Assembly (NCBI RefSeq): GCF_017312365.1
Contig: NZ_BLJI01000008.1
Coordinates: forward strand, 1 to 64,000
Reading direction: 5' to 3'
Source of the DNA: Chroococcus sp. FPU101
GTDB taxonomy: Bacteria > Cyanobacteriota > Cyanobacteriia > Cyanobacteriales > Microcystaceae
DNA: 64,000 nt
In this document: positions 25,605 through 35,537 of the stretch, piece by piece
Numbering within the stretch: position 1 is the first letter of the stretch
Layout: each line of letters starts with the position of its first letter
Program-made: the position numbers and the translations under genes
The notes under the pieces: model-generated
Databases searched by the model: none
Seen by the model: the letters and a program-made list of their open reading frames with translations, nothing else
What the model was told of the DNA's origin: nothing

Positions 25605-26009
25605 GATATTCCTCCGAACTTTTTATAAAGCTTTTTGATTGGTTTAAAGATCTTAAAGATCGCTGATTTCTACAATAACCAATCATTTACGTCCTTTTAC
25701 TCTACCTTTAGCTATTAATTCTTCTCCATCTTTAGAATGACTTACTTACATAAGAAAAGCAAAGTCTTTTTCTTAAAAACGACCTCAATTCATTGATTTA
25801 ACTACGTTTTAAATCGCTGTAATTTTCAAAAATATAGAAATATTAAATAATACTATAGAATTAAATCTATTTATTAATATTTTTAGATTCACTTTTGGTT
25901 ATGGTTTTAAACCTAAAATCTTAATCTTTACAATCTTCGCAAAACTTAACAAATGTTAATATAATAGAAAACAAAAAGACTAAGTATTATTTCCTAGTCA
26001 TTCAATTTT
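25605..26009. other. AT-rich intergenic region upstream of ndhD
   Basis: This gap of about 400 bases between the divergent lipoprotein and ndhD genes is strongly AT-rich and has no convincing ORF. A TATAAT near the ndhD side is listed separately. I see no RNA gene or strong hairpin. Confidence 0.4.
25960..25965 (+). promoter_or_regulatory. Candidate -10 box for ndhD
   Basis: TATAAT lies 44 bases before the ndhD ATG. The expected -35 position has no good TTGACA match, so the call rests on the -10 alone. Confidence 0.3.
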
Positions 26010-27617
26010 ATGAACGGTTTTCAAATTCCTTGGTTAACAGCCATTATCTTTTTTCCTTTAGTTGCGGCTTTTGCCATTCCTCTAATACCAGACAAGGAAG
26101 GTAAAACGACTCGCTGGTATGCTTTGTTGATTGGTTTAATCAATTTTGCTCTTATTATTAATGGGTTTTGGAGTAACTACGACATCACCAACACTCAATT
26201 TCAGCTTAGAGAAACTTATGCTTGGGTTCCTCAAATCGGCTTAAATTGGTCTTTAGGTGTTGATGGTGTGTCAATGCCTTTAATTGTCTTATCTGGCTTA
26301 ATCTCAACTTTAGCGTTGTTAGCCTCTTGGAAAATTGAACGTAAACCCAAACTATTTTATTTTCTAATGCTCGTTCTCTATAGCGCACAGATTGGGGTTT
26401 TTGCGGCACGAGACTTATTATTATTTTTCTTGATGTGGGAACTTGAATTAGTTCCCGTTTATATCTTAATTTCTATCTGGGGTGGTCAAAAACGCCTCTA
26501 TGCTGCGACTAAATTTATTTTATACACTGCACTTGCTTCTATTTTTATTCTAGTGGCGGCTCTTGGGTTAGCCTTCTATGGTAATCACTTTACCTTTGAT
26601 ATGGCTGAGTTAGGTCTAAAAGAATACCCACTCGGCTTAGAAATGTTGGCTTATGCAGGATTTTTAATTGCTTTTGGCGTAAAACTTCCAATTTTCCCCC
26701 TACATACTTGGTTACCTGATGCTCACAGTGAAGCTTCAGCACCCGTTTCAATGATTTTAGCGGGCGTTCTCTTAAAGATGGGGGGTTACGGCTTAATTCG
26801 GATGAATATCGAACTATTACCCCATGCTCATATTAAATTTGCACCCTTGTTAGTGATTTTAGGTGTGATTAATGTTGTTTATGGTGCTTTTGCTGCTTTT
26901 GGACAAACGAACTTAAAACGCCGTCTTGCTTCTTCTTCTATCTCCCATATGGGTTTCGTTTTGATTGGTATTGCTTCGTTCACTGAAATAGGCATGAATG
27001 GAGCCGTACTACAAATGTTATCTCATGGTTTGATTGCGGCGGCTTTGTTTTTCCTGTGCGGTAGTGCTTATGAACGGACTCATACTTTAATGATGGATGA
27101 AATGGGAGGGTTAGCGAAACAAATGCCGAAGATTTTCGCGCTATTTACAGTAGCATCAATGGCATCACTCGCATTACCTGGAATGAGTGGTTTTGTCTCA
27201 GAATTAACGGTATTTTTGGGAGTTGCTAACAGTGATGTTTATAGTTCTACTTTCAAAGTCGTTGTTATTTTCCTAACGGCGGTGGGTTTAATTCTGACTC
27301 CGATTTATCTATTATCGATGTTACGAGTGGTTTTCTATGGTAAAGAAAATTCTAATCTAGTTTTAGATGGGTTTTCCATTGATGCTAAACCTCGTGAGAT
27401 TTTTATCACAGTTTGCTTATTACTGCCCATTATTGGCATTGGTTTATATCCAAAATTAGCCATGAGTACCTATGATTTGAAAACCGTAGAAGTAGCGGCT
27501 AAGGTTCGTGCTAATCTTCCAGTGGTAGTAAAACAAAAAGAAACCTCAAGAACAGCCAGTTTAATTTCTTTTTCTGCTCCCGTCATGGCTCCTCAAATCT
27601 TGGATGTCAGGAAGTAA
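26010..27617 (+). CDS. ndhD: NAD(P)H-quinone oxidoreductase chain 4 (NdhD)
   Basis: The 535-residue membrane protein is a proton-pumping antiporter-like subunit of the cyanobacterial NDH-1 complex in the thylakoid or plasma membrane. About 14 membrane helices are visible. Conserved motifs include [18 protein letters not shown]-type helix 5 ([17 protein letters not shown]), [18 protein letters not shown], and the lysine helix ([18 protein letters not shown]). Helix [10 protein letters not shown] and [15 protein letters not shown] follow. The sequence fits the NdhD1/D2 group, which serves respiration and cyclic electron flow. No ndhF is adjacent, as is seen for some ndhD copies. A terminator follows. 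Confidence 0.95.
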   Translation: MNGFQIPWLTAIIFFPLVAAFAIPLIPDKEGKTTRWYALLIGLINFALIINGFWSNYDITNTQFQLRETYAWVPQIGLNWSLGVDGVSMPLIVLSGLISTLALLASWKIERKPKLFYFLMLVLYSAQIGVFAARDLLLFFLMWELELVPVYILISIWGGQKRLYAATKFILYTALASIFILVAALGLAFYGNHFTFDMAELGLKEYPLGLEMLAYAGFLIAFGVKLPIFPLHTWLPDAHSEASAPVSMILAGVLLKMGGYGLIRMNIELLPHAHIKFAPLLVILGVINVVYGAFAAFGQTNLKRRLASSSISHMGFVLIGIASFTEIGMNGAVLQMLSHGLIAAALFFLCGSAYERTHTLMMDEMGGLAKQMPKIFALFTVASMASLALPGMSGFVSELTVFLGVANSDVYSSTFKVVVIFLTAVGLILTPIYLLSMLRVVFYGKENSNLVLDGFSIDAKPREIFITVCLLLPIIGIGLYPKLAMSTYDLKTVEVAAKVRANLPVVVKQKETSRTASLISFSAPVMAPQILDVRK

Positions 27618-27640
27618 AGAAAAAATTTAATCAAAAGATG

Positions 27641-27666
27641 AGGTGGGTTAGGCTCACCTTTTTTTG
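27641..27666 (+). terminator. Rho-independent terminator of ndhD
   Basis: AGGTGGG pairs with CTCACCT (one G-T pair) around a 5-base loop and is followed by seven T. It lies 24 bases after the ndhD stop. Confidence 0.8.
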
Positions 27667-27791
27667 TACTGATTTAGAGAAAGATGATTAATAATTCCCA
27701 GTGAATGATGAAAGGTAATTTAATTAGTTTATAAGACCATCAGAGAATTTATTTTCTGGCAGTCTTAATGTTCTAACAATCACCTCAATAA

Positions 27792-28973
27792 CTATCCTTT
27801 AACACACATCACTTGTTTAAGCGTAGCCACAATTTCGACTAAATCCGCTTGTTGATTCATCACTTGTTCAATGGGTTTATAAGCTCCTGGAATTTCGTCA
27901 ATAATTTTATAATCTTTACGACATTCCACCCCTTCAGTTTGCTGAATCAAATCATCTAAAGAAAAGTGTTTTTTAGCTTGAGTTCGAGACATCAAACGCC
28001 CTGCACCGTGAGCGCAAGAACAGAAACTATCGGTATTACCTTTTCCTTTAATAATGTATGATTTGGCTCCCATTGAACCAGGAATAATTCCGTAATCCGT
28101 TTCTCTAGCACGTACCGCACCTTTTCGAGTCACATAAACATCTTCACCAAAATGTTGTTCTTTTTCGGCATAATTATGATGACAATTGACAGATAAAATC
28201 GGTTGAGTTGGTTTGCCACCTGCTAAATGTTTTTCGACAATCTGTTTAAACCGCGCCATCATAATTTCTCGGTTCATTCGGGCATAGTTTTGCGCCCATT
28301 GTAAATCACGCCAATAGGCCTCAAATTCAGAAGTACCCGCCACGAAATAAGATAAATCAGGATCATTTAATTTAATTTCTGCTAACTTAGCTAGATTTTT
28401 TGCGGTTGAAATATGACACTGAGCAAGCTGATTTCCAATACCCCGTGAACCTGAATGTAACATTAACCACACTTGGTCATCGGTATCTAAACAAAGCTCA
28501 ATAAAGTGGTTGCCACCACCGAGAGAACCTAATTGTTTAATCGCTTTTTTGTCTAAGTTTTGTACTCCTTTGTGTAAATTTTTAAATTGTTGCCAACCTA
28601 ACCAGTTAGTCACATTTTTTTCGATTTCTTTATTTTCATCAAAACCAACAGGAATAGCAGCTTCAACATCCAAACGGATTTTCTTTAACTTACCTTCTAA
28701 TTGGTCAGCATGAAACGGTAATTTTAGAGCAGCGACACCGCAACCCACGTCTACTCCAACGGCTGCGGGAATGACGGCATCTTTTGTCGCAATGACTGAA
28801 CCGACTAAAGCACCTTTTCCAAGGTGAACATCGGGCATTAAAGCGACGTGTTTGTAAACAAAGGGCAGAGAAGCAACATTTTTCGCCATCTGGGTTTCAT
28901 GGGGGGCTAAGTCATGACCCGCCCATGACAGAATCGGTGATGCTGTCTGCATATCTAACGTTTTGTAAGGCAT
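27792..28973 (-). CDS. rtcB: RtcB-family RNA ligase
   Basis: At 393 residues this is a short-type RtcB, the GTP- and Mn-dependent ligase that joins RNA 2',3'-cyclic phosphate or 3'-phosphate ends to 5'-hydroxyl ends, in RNA repair or tRNA healing. Visible motifs are MPDVHLGKGALVGSV and VGVDVGCGVAALKL (metal site), GSLGGGNHFIELC, LHSGSRGIGN, VNCHHNYAE, and CSCAHGAGRLMSR with the His that takes up GMP. No RtcA, Archease or RtcR-like regulator is adjacent. The gene appears to be a single unit with its promoter in the 126 bases before the rhomboid gene. Confidence 0.93.
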   Translation of the reverse strand: MPYKTLDMQTASPILSWAGHDLAPHETQMAKNVASLPFVYKHVALMPDVHLGKGALVGSVIATKDAVIPAAVGVDVGCGVAALKLPFHADQLEGKLKKIRLDVEAAIPVGFDENKEIEKNVTNWLGWQQFKNLHKGVQNLDKKAIKQLGSLGGGNHFIELCLDTDDQVWLMLHSGSRGIGNQLAQCHISTAKNLAKLAEIKLNDPDLSYFVAGTSEFEAYWRDLQWAQNYARMNREIMMARFKQIVEKHLAGGKPTQPILSVNCHHNYAEKEQHFGEDVYVTRKGAVRARETDYGIIPGSMGAKSYIIKGKGNTDSFCSCAHGAGRLMSRTQAKKHFSLDDLIQQTEGVECRKDYKIIDEIPGAYKPIEQVMNQQADLVEIVATLKQVMCVKG

Positions 28974-29099
28974 ATATTTAATACTGTTGTATATTACAAG
29001 TATAATACATCAAGAGATGATGTCAAGTTCTTAAGATCTAGTCGTTGTTTTAAGAGGCAAGATAGAATAGAGACGACCTACCTCATTGAACCAATTGAT

Positions 29100-29693
29100 A
29101 TGAGCCGTCCCTTAAAAAATTCAATTCATCAAGAATTTAAAAACCAAGTCACAATTTTAGGTAGTTTTTTAGGTATTTTTTGGATTGTAGAAATTTTAGA
29201 TCGTTTTGTTTTTCGTGGTCGGCTTGACGTTTATGGAATTATTCCACACAATATAATCGGCTTACGAGGAATTTTATTGGCACCGTTTTTACATGGTAAT
29301 TTTAATCATTTAATTGCTAATTCAATCCCGTTTGTTATTTTGGGTTGGTTGGTGATGTTACAAGAAACCAGTGATTTTTTTATTGTTACTGGAATCACCA
29401 TGCTCGTAGGTGGTTTGGGTGTTTGGTTTTTTGGTGTTCCAGGTTCAATTCATATCGGAGCAAGTATTTTAATTTTTGGCTATTTAGGATTTTTGTTATT
29501 AAGAGGTTATTTTCAGCGTAATTTCGCTTCGATTCTGCTCTCACTTGTAGTAGGTGTGTTGTATGGGGGAACGGTATGGGGTGTCTTACCCTCTCAACCG
29601 GGGATATCTTGGCAGGGACATCTATTCGGTTTTATCGGCGGTATTATTGCAGCGAGAATGATTGCTAGAGAAAAACGCAGATATGGTTCCTAA
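29100..29693 (+). CDS. Rhomboid-family intramembrane serine protease
   Basis: The 197-residue protein has about six membrane helices. The conserved loop and helix 2 are in LLAPFLHGNFNHLIANSIPF, the nucleophile Ser in HIGASILIFGYLGFLL, and the catalytic His in SWQGHLFGFIGG. Ser and His are both present, so it is likely an active protease that cuts within or near the membrane. The usual GxSG box reads GASI here, which is a small departure. The substrate is unknown. It diverges from rtcB and precedes purF by 160 bases. Confidence 0.87.
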   Translation: MSRPLKNSIHQEFKNQVTILGSFLGIFWIVEILDRFVFRGRLDVYGIIPHNIIGLRGILLAPFLHGNFNHLIANSIPFVILGWLVMLQETSDFFIVTGITMLVGGLGVWFFGVPGSIHIGASILIFGYLGFLLLRGYFQRNFASILLSLVVGVLYGGTVWGVLPSQPGISWQGHLFGFIGGIIAARMIAREKRRYGS

Positions 29694-29744
29694 TCAAGAT
29701 GTTTTATGTTCTATGTCTTTGTGTGATCGCCTTAAGATTGCTGA

Positions 29745-29750
29745 TATAAT
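29745..29750 (+). promoter_or_regulatory. Candidate -10 box for purF
   Basis: TATAAT lies about 100 bases upstream of the purF ATG. No matching -35 hexamer is visible, so this is a weak call. Confidence 0.25.
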
Positions 29751-29853
29751 CGGATTAAAGGAATATTAAGATTAGTTAAATTTTCTTGAATCCATTAATC
29801 TATAGATCTATATAGCAACCCCTATCGGCTCCCTATAAGAGCTACTTGATCCC

Positions 29854-31326
29854 ATGACTGCTTACGATGAGTTTTCACTTGAACCTTGTTCCATCAATTC
29901 ATCCGACAAGCCCGAGGAAGCTTGCGGGGTCTTTGGTGTTTATGCCCCAGAAGAAGAGGTTGCTAAATTAGCCTATTTTGGTTTGTATGCCCTACAGCAT
30001 CGGGGTCAAGAATCGGCGGGGATTGCCACTTTTGAAGGAGACACTGTACACTGTTACAAAAACATGGGGCTAGTGTCTCAAGTTTTTAAAGAAGATATCT
30101 TAAAAACCTTGCCAGGTGATTTGGCTGTTGGTCACACTCGCTACTCGACGACAGGATCAAGTCATCGGGCCAATGCTCAACCGGCTGTCGTTGAAACTCG
30201 TCTAGGAACTCTTGCTCTAGCACATAATGGTAATTTAGTCAATACCTTAGAGCTTCGTCAAACCCTAGAAAAACGGGGCTGTGATTTTGAGACAACAACC
30301 GACTCAGAAATGATTGCCGTAGCGATCGCACAAGAGGTCAATAGCGGACAAGATTGGCTAGAGGCGGCGGTTAATGCCTTTAAACTCTGTTCAGGAGCCT
30401 ATAGTTTAGTCATTGGGACACCCTCTGGATTAATTGGGACAAGAGATCCAAACGGAGTACGCCCACTGGTACTTGGCGAAATCGAAACAGACGACGGAAA
30501 AACCCGTTATGTTTTAGCTTCTGAAACCTGTGGTTTAGATATTATCAGTGCTACATATATTCGAGATATTGAACCGGGGGAACTGGTTTGGATTACTGAA
30601 GAGGGCATCACCTCGCAATATTGGGCCCAATCAGAACGAAAACTTTGTATTTTTGAAATGATTTATTTTGCTCGTCCTGATAGCATCATGCACGACGAGA
30701 GCTTATATACCTATCGTATTCGTTTGGGAGAACAACTCGCCAAAGAATCCTATGTAGATGCCGATTTAGTGATGGGTGTTCCAGATTCGGGAATTCCTGC
30801 GGCGATTGGATTTTCGGAAGTCTCAGGAATTCGTTATGGTGAAGGACTCATTAAAAATCGTTATGTGGGACGTACTTTTATTCAACCAACGCAACACATG
30901 AGAGAACACGGGATACGGATGAAATTAAATCCCCTTAAAGATGTTCTCAATGGAAAACGCGTGATTATTGTTGATGATTCAATCGTCAGAGGAACCACCA
31001 GCCGTAAAATAGTAAGAGCCTTACGAGAAGCAGGGGCAACCGAAGTTCATATGCGAATTTCCTCGCCACCCGTCACCCATCCTTGTTTCTATGGTATTGA
31101 CACCGATAATCAATCACAATTAATTGCCGCAACTAAAACGGTTGAAGAAATTGCTCAACAAATCGAAGTCGATTCACTCGCCTATTTAAGTTGGTGCGGT
31201 ATGTTAGAAGCAACAGGCAAAGATCCAAATAGTTTTTGTTCTGCTTGTTTTAATGGTGATTATCCAATTCCCATTCCCAATAGCGTTAAAGGTTCTAAAT
31301 TAATGTTAGAAAAACTGGGAGTCTAA
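29854..31326 (+). CDS. purF: Amidophosphoribosyltransferase
   Basis: The 490-residue enzyme makes phosphoribosylamine from PRPP and glutamine, the first step of purine synthesis. A short propeptide ends before the catalytic Cys in EEACGVFGVYAP (Cys24). The glutaminase domain contains LQHRGQESAGIATF and VGHTRYSTTG. The C-terminal phosphoribosyltransferase domain has the PRPP loop VIIVDDSIVRGTTSRKI. Cysteines in SWCGMLEATG and FCSACFNGDYPIP fit the Fe-S cluster of the Bacillus-type enzymes. The neighbours are unrelated, so it is not in a purine operon here, although in many cyanobacteria it follows purL. Confidence 0.96.
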   Translation: MTAYDEFSLEPCSINSSDKPEEACGVFGVYAPEEEVAKLAYFGLYALQHRGQESAGIATFEGDTVHCYKNMGLVSQVFKEDILKTLPGDLAVGHTRYSTTGSSHRANAQPAVVETRLGTLALAHNGNLVNTLELRQTLEKRGCDFETTTDSEMIAVAIAQEVNSGQDWLEAAVNAFKLCSGAYSLVIGTPSGLIGTRDPNGVRPLVLGEIETDDGKTRYVLASETCGLDIISATYIRDIEPGELVWITEEGITSQYWAQSERKLCIFEMIYFARPDSIMHDESLYTYRIRLGEQLAKESYVDADLVMGVPDSGIPAAIGFSEVSGIRYGEGLIKNRYVGRTFIQPTQHMREHGIRMKLNPLKDVLNGKRVIIVDDSIVRGTTSRKIVRALREAGATEVHMRISSPPVTHPCFYGIDTDNQSQLIAATKTVEEIAQQIEVDSLAYLSWCGMLEATGKDPNSFCSACFNGDYPIPIPNSVKGSKLMLEKLGV

Positions 31327-31327
31327 A

Positions 31328-31357
31328 TAAAGCGCGTCTCCATCATGGCGCGTTTTT
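31328..31357 (+). terminator. Probable terminator of purF
   Basis: AGCGCG and CGCGTT form a short stem (one G-T pair) around an 11- to 12-base loop followed by TTTTT. It begins just after the purF stop. Confidence 0.55.
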
Positions 31358-31391
31358 AAAGATTAACATTTTTTTAAAATCAATTTTGAAG

Positions 31392-31428
31392 TAACCTGAT
31401 AAGCTAGACAGAGAAACTTATCAGGTTA
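31392..31428 (+). promoter_or_regulatory. Perfect 12-bp hairpin in front of the subtilase gene
   Basis: TAACCTGATAAG at 31392-31403 is mirrored exactly by CTTATCAGGTTA at 31417-31428 around 13 bases. It ends 9 bases before the ATG at 31438. The right arm includes the only AGG that could serve as a ribosome-binding site, so the hairpin could mask translation or act as an operator. No T run follows. Confidence 0.65.
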
Positions 31429-31437
31429 TTAATAGCA

Positions 31438-34400
31438 ATGTCTAGCCTTTTAGAGCAAAACTTAAATACTAATAACTCAACAACCACTTTAGAAAAGGCC
31501 TTCGCTACAGCACAAAACCTATTGTGGAACTTTAGTTTAAGCGGCGATTTTAATACCGATCTTCGTTATATTTTTGGTCATCAAATCCAAGATACAACAG
31601 CCCAAGCCATTTTTCAAGCCCTAACGCGACAAAGGGCATTTTCTCTAGAAATTGTCGCCCAAAGTCAGATTAATAACGCTTTAGGTGCCTATGCTCAACA
31701 AACTAATACCATCTATTTATCGCAAGAATTTATTGCCGAAAATATTAACAATTATCAAGCAATTGCAGCCGTTTTACTCGAAGAAACAGGTCATTACATC
31801 GATTCTCAACTCAATCGTGTCGATACACCGGGAGATGAAGGAGAACTTTTTGCTGCGATCATACAAGGACAAACTTTAGACACAGCAACACAAAATCGGA
31901 TTGCTCAAGAGGACGATCAGTATACAGTAAATATAGATGGGCAAGAAATCCAAATCGAACAAGCAACCCCAGGGGTAAACCCTGCCTTTGATCTGATTGG
32001 TTTAACTCAATTACGAAATGATCCCCAATTTGCGGGAATCGATGGCAGTGGGTTAACTGCTGTAGTCATTGATACGGGATTAGATCGAAATCATCCATTA
32101 CTACAACCCCACTACCGAACGGGTGTTGATTTCGTCAATGGTGGTGACAATCCAGTCGATAACGAAGGACATGGTACACACGTATCAGGAACCGTCGGTG
32201 CAGTTGATGAAAATATCGGTGTAGCCCCACAGGTGGGATTAATTGGCTTACAAGTCTTTCAAAACGGAGGCGGGGCATCGAATTCAGACATTGAAGAGGC
32301 TTTAGAATGGGTCTATAATAACCGCCAGCAATACAACATTGTCGTCGTTAATATGTCCTTGGGAAGTGGCTTTTACTCCTCACCTAACCAAGTTCAAGGC
32401 GATATATTATCCGATGACATTCGTAGACTAGAGGAAATTGGTGTAACAGTTGTTTCAGCAGGGGGAAACTCTTTTAAAAACAACGAATATCAAAATTATG
32501 GCGCACCAGCGATTTACAGTACCCTCGCCGTCGGTGCCGTTTGGCAAGATGGAGTTAATCAAGGAGTTTCATTTGGCAGTGGTGCGATCGACTATACTAC
32601 AGGAACCGATCGTGTTACCAGTTTTTCACAGCGTCTAGTTGCTAATAACACCATATTTGACCTGGGGCTTTTATTAATAGCACTTATCCAGGGGGAGGAC
32701 AAAATAACCTAGCAGGTACTTCAATGGCATCCCCCCACGTCGCGGGTGCAGTGGCACTAATGCAAGAAGCCGCGCTACAGTTTGGAGGACGATTGCTGGC
32801 ACCCTCGGAAGTTGTAGAAATAATGCGAGGAACTGCCGATAGTATTTATGATGGAGACGATGAAGATGATAACGTCCAAAATACGAATGTTTCCTATCCA
32901 CGTTTAAATGTCTATCGGGCGATTACAGAAATTAAAAACCGCTTTGGTAATATTACCCCACCCCCACCAGGAGGCGGTTCAGGTGATGCCAATGGAACGT
33001 TTGTCGGTGCAATTATCGGCCCGACGTTAGATGGTTCTCCCGTCAATCCAATTTTAGGTTCAATTGGAATTGATGGACTTTCGACCAATATTGGTAATAC
33101 CGATGTCGATATTTATCGGTTTCAACTCGTTTCACCTGGAAACGTTACGATTGCTTTAGGCACTAATCCCAATAATCCAGCCGATTTTAATACTCAATTA
33201 CGTCTTTTTGATAGTAATGGTGCGGAAATCGCTTTTAATGATGATAATGGGACAAATACCTTTTCGACGATTCAAGCCGCTTTAAATACAGGTACCTATT
33301 ATGTTGGTGTAAGTGGATTTAATAATAGGAGTTATAACCCAAGTGTCGCGGGAAGTGGTGTCGGGGGAGAAACAGGAAATTATTCTTTACAGTTTAGTCT
33401 CAATAATGCTGATCCCAATGGGTTATTAAGTGGTGCAGTTGATGTTAATTTAGGAAGCACTCAAGATCCCTTAGTCTTCGATGGTTTAATTGGTGCTGAT
33501 TATGGTGTACCCGTTGGTGTCGCGGATGTCGATTTATTTAAAATTGTAGTACCCGATAACGGTACTTTATTTGTCGATATTGATACGCCGTATAACAATG
33601 ATTATGTTGATTCATTTTTACGTGTTTTCGATGAAAATGGTAATCTTTTAGTCGATAGTGATGATGATTTATCCTATGATCGAGCAGGAAATCTGACAGA
33701 ATTTACCGACTTTTCATACCCTAATCTCGTTTTTGAAGATCCCTTTGATCGACAATTCTTTAACGGACACGAAACCGATAGTTTTGTCGCGGGAACGGTT
33801 GATAGAGGTGATGTCTACTATATTGGTGTTTCAGATTATTTTAATAGTGATTACGATCCCACCACATTAAACGGTCGTCGTAATAGTGGAGATGGTGGAC
33901 AATATCAATTAAACGTAACTTTTGTTAATAATGATCTTAATGGCAGCATTACCCAAGCGATTTCAGATACTAGTTTACCCATTGTAAATCGTGCTGGGAC
34001 GATCGGAGCCGATGGTGATCCAGTAACAGGAGGATTATCTGATGTTGGTGACAAAGATGTTGATTTTGTAAAAGTTCGTTCGGCAAGTACAGGAATTTTA
34101 GAAATTGATATTGCTTCTTCTATCAGTAATCCTATTGATAGTGTCGCCTTTATTTACGATGCAAATGGAAATCAATTAGCCCTCGATGATGATCGCTCAT
34201 CTCTAGATCTTAATCCACTGATTCAATATCCCATTGCTGCCAATCAAGATTATTATGTCGCAGTCACGGGATACGGAAACAATAATTTTGATCCCTTTGC
34301 CCTCGGTAGTGGTACGGGTGGTGATACGGGTGAATATACCTTTAATAGTCGTCTGCGTCCCTTATCAGATGTGATCGTTCTTTCGGATAATGCAGTTAAT

Positions 34401-35537
34401 TATGGTGCGGTACAAACCCTATCTTTTTATCAAAAACTCTTTTCTGAATTGGGTAAAGATAATGGTTTAGTTACAGGGGCGACGGATGTAGATATTTACC
34501 GTTTTACTCCTAACATCACGGGTAAAGTTGAGATTCGAGTTGATGCGAATGAAGAATTCGGGGCTGATACTTTCTTACGTCTGTTTGATATTAATGGGAA
34601 TGAACTGGCTGTTAATGATAATGAGGCGAGTAATATTAGAGGAAGTGTCTTACGAGTTGATTTATTTGCAGGTACCCCTTATGTCATCGGGGTTAATGGT
34701 GCAAGTCTTGAAGCACGTAACTATGATCCGATTACAGGGGCAGGAGGAGCCGCAGGAAGTGAAGGCACTTATAATATTATTGTTCAACAAGCGATCGATC
34801 CTGCACAATATGGGGCTTCCTATCCCGATTTGATCGTCAATATTGGCTATAATTTACCCGCTCTCAATCAGCATTATCAAGATATTGGACGCTTAGAGGG
34901 CAGAAGTCCAGACTTATTCGATGAATTGCGTTATACGGCATCAAATCCTGATTTAATTCCAGTATTCCGTCTTGATCCTGCGGGTGCGACTCAACATTAT
35001 ATGCAATCGGGATATTTTGAAAACCGTTCCTTATTTGCTTTCGATCCGACTCAGTATGTAGCATCTAATGTAGATTTAATCGGTGTTTTTGGATACAATT
35101 TTACAGAAATTACCCGTCATTATGTACAATCTGGGTTTTTTGAGTCGAGAAGTCCAGACTCATTCGATGAATTGCGTTATCTAGCTTCTAATCGTGATTT
35201 AATTGGAGCGTTTGGACTCAATCTGGGCGCAGCAACCCAGCATTATATACAATTGGGTTATCAAGAACCTGGACGCTCTTTAATCTCTTTTGAAGCCGAT
35301 CGTTATATTGCCTCCAATCCAGATTTAATCCAAGCTTTGAGTTACAATTTGCTAGAGGGAACGATACACTACATCAATCGTGGTGCCTTAATTGAAAACC
35401 GTTCTACAACGAGTTTTAATCCAGTTAACTATCTGAATCGTTACTCGGATTTACAGGCGGTTTTTGGCGGAGATTTAACGGCAGCGACTCGTCACTTTAT
35501 TGAATCAGGTTATTTTGAAGGACGAAGCGGTGTTTAA
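31438..35537 (+). pseudogene. Large subtilisin-like (S8) peptidase with PPC-type and C-terminal repeats, frameshifted
   Basis: Two frames make up one gene. The first (to 32712) has an N-terminal module with EETGHYID, then the S8 Asp (VVIDTGLDRNHP), His (GHGTHVSGTVG) and Asn region (VVSAGGN). The second frame, open through about 32664, carries the Ser box (GTSMASPHVAGAVAL), then three to five beta domains of pre-peptidase type (TDVDIYRF, LRLFDSNG, YYVGVSG), and six C-terminal repeats of about 45 residues (YxASNPDLI ... HYIxxGxxExR). One missing base at about 32657-32664 shifts the frame just before the Ser box. Intact, it would be about 1366 residues and probably secreted without a Sec signal. 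The rest of the second frame is clean, so the mutation is recent or a sequence error. Confidence 0.85.
34795..35535 (+). repeat. Six tandem protein repeats of about 45 residues
   Basis: The C-terminal quarter of the subtilase repeats the pattern Y-x-A-S-N-x-D-L-I, then a Phe/Leu-rich turn, then H-Y-x-x-x-G-x-x-E-x-R. Units start near DPAQYGASYPDLI, DELRYTASNPDLI, DPTQYVASNVDLI, DELRYLASNRDLI, EADRYIASNPDLI and NPVNYLNRYSDLQ. Repeats of this type occur at the ends of cyanobacterial calcium-binding or haemolysin-like proteins in my memory and may serve in secretion or surface binding. Confidence 0.8.

Noticed and set aside
31685-31879. Plus-strand ORF inside the subtilase gene
   Set aside because: It is another frame of a well-supported coding region.
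32640-32724. Programmed -1 frameshifting to join the two subtilase frames
   Set aside because: No X-XXY-YYZ slippery heptamer lies in frame near the break, and the local sequence is explained by one missing base.
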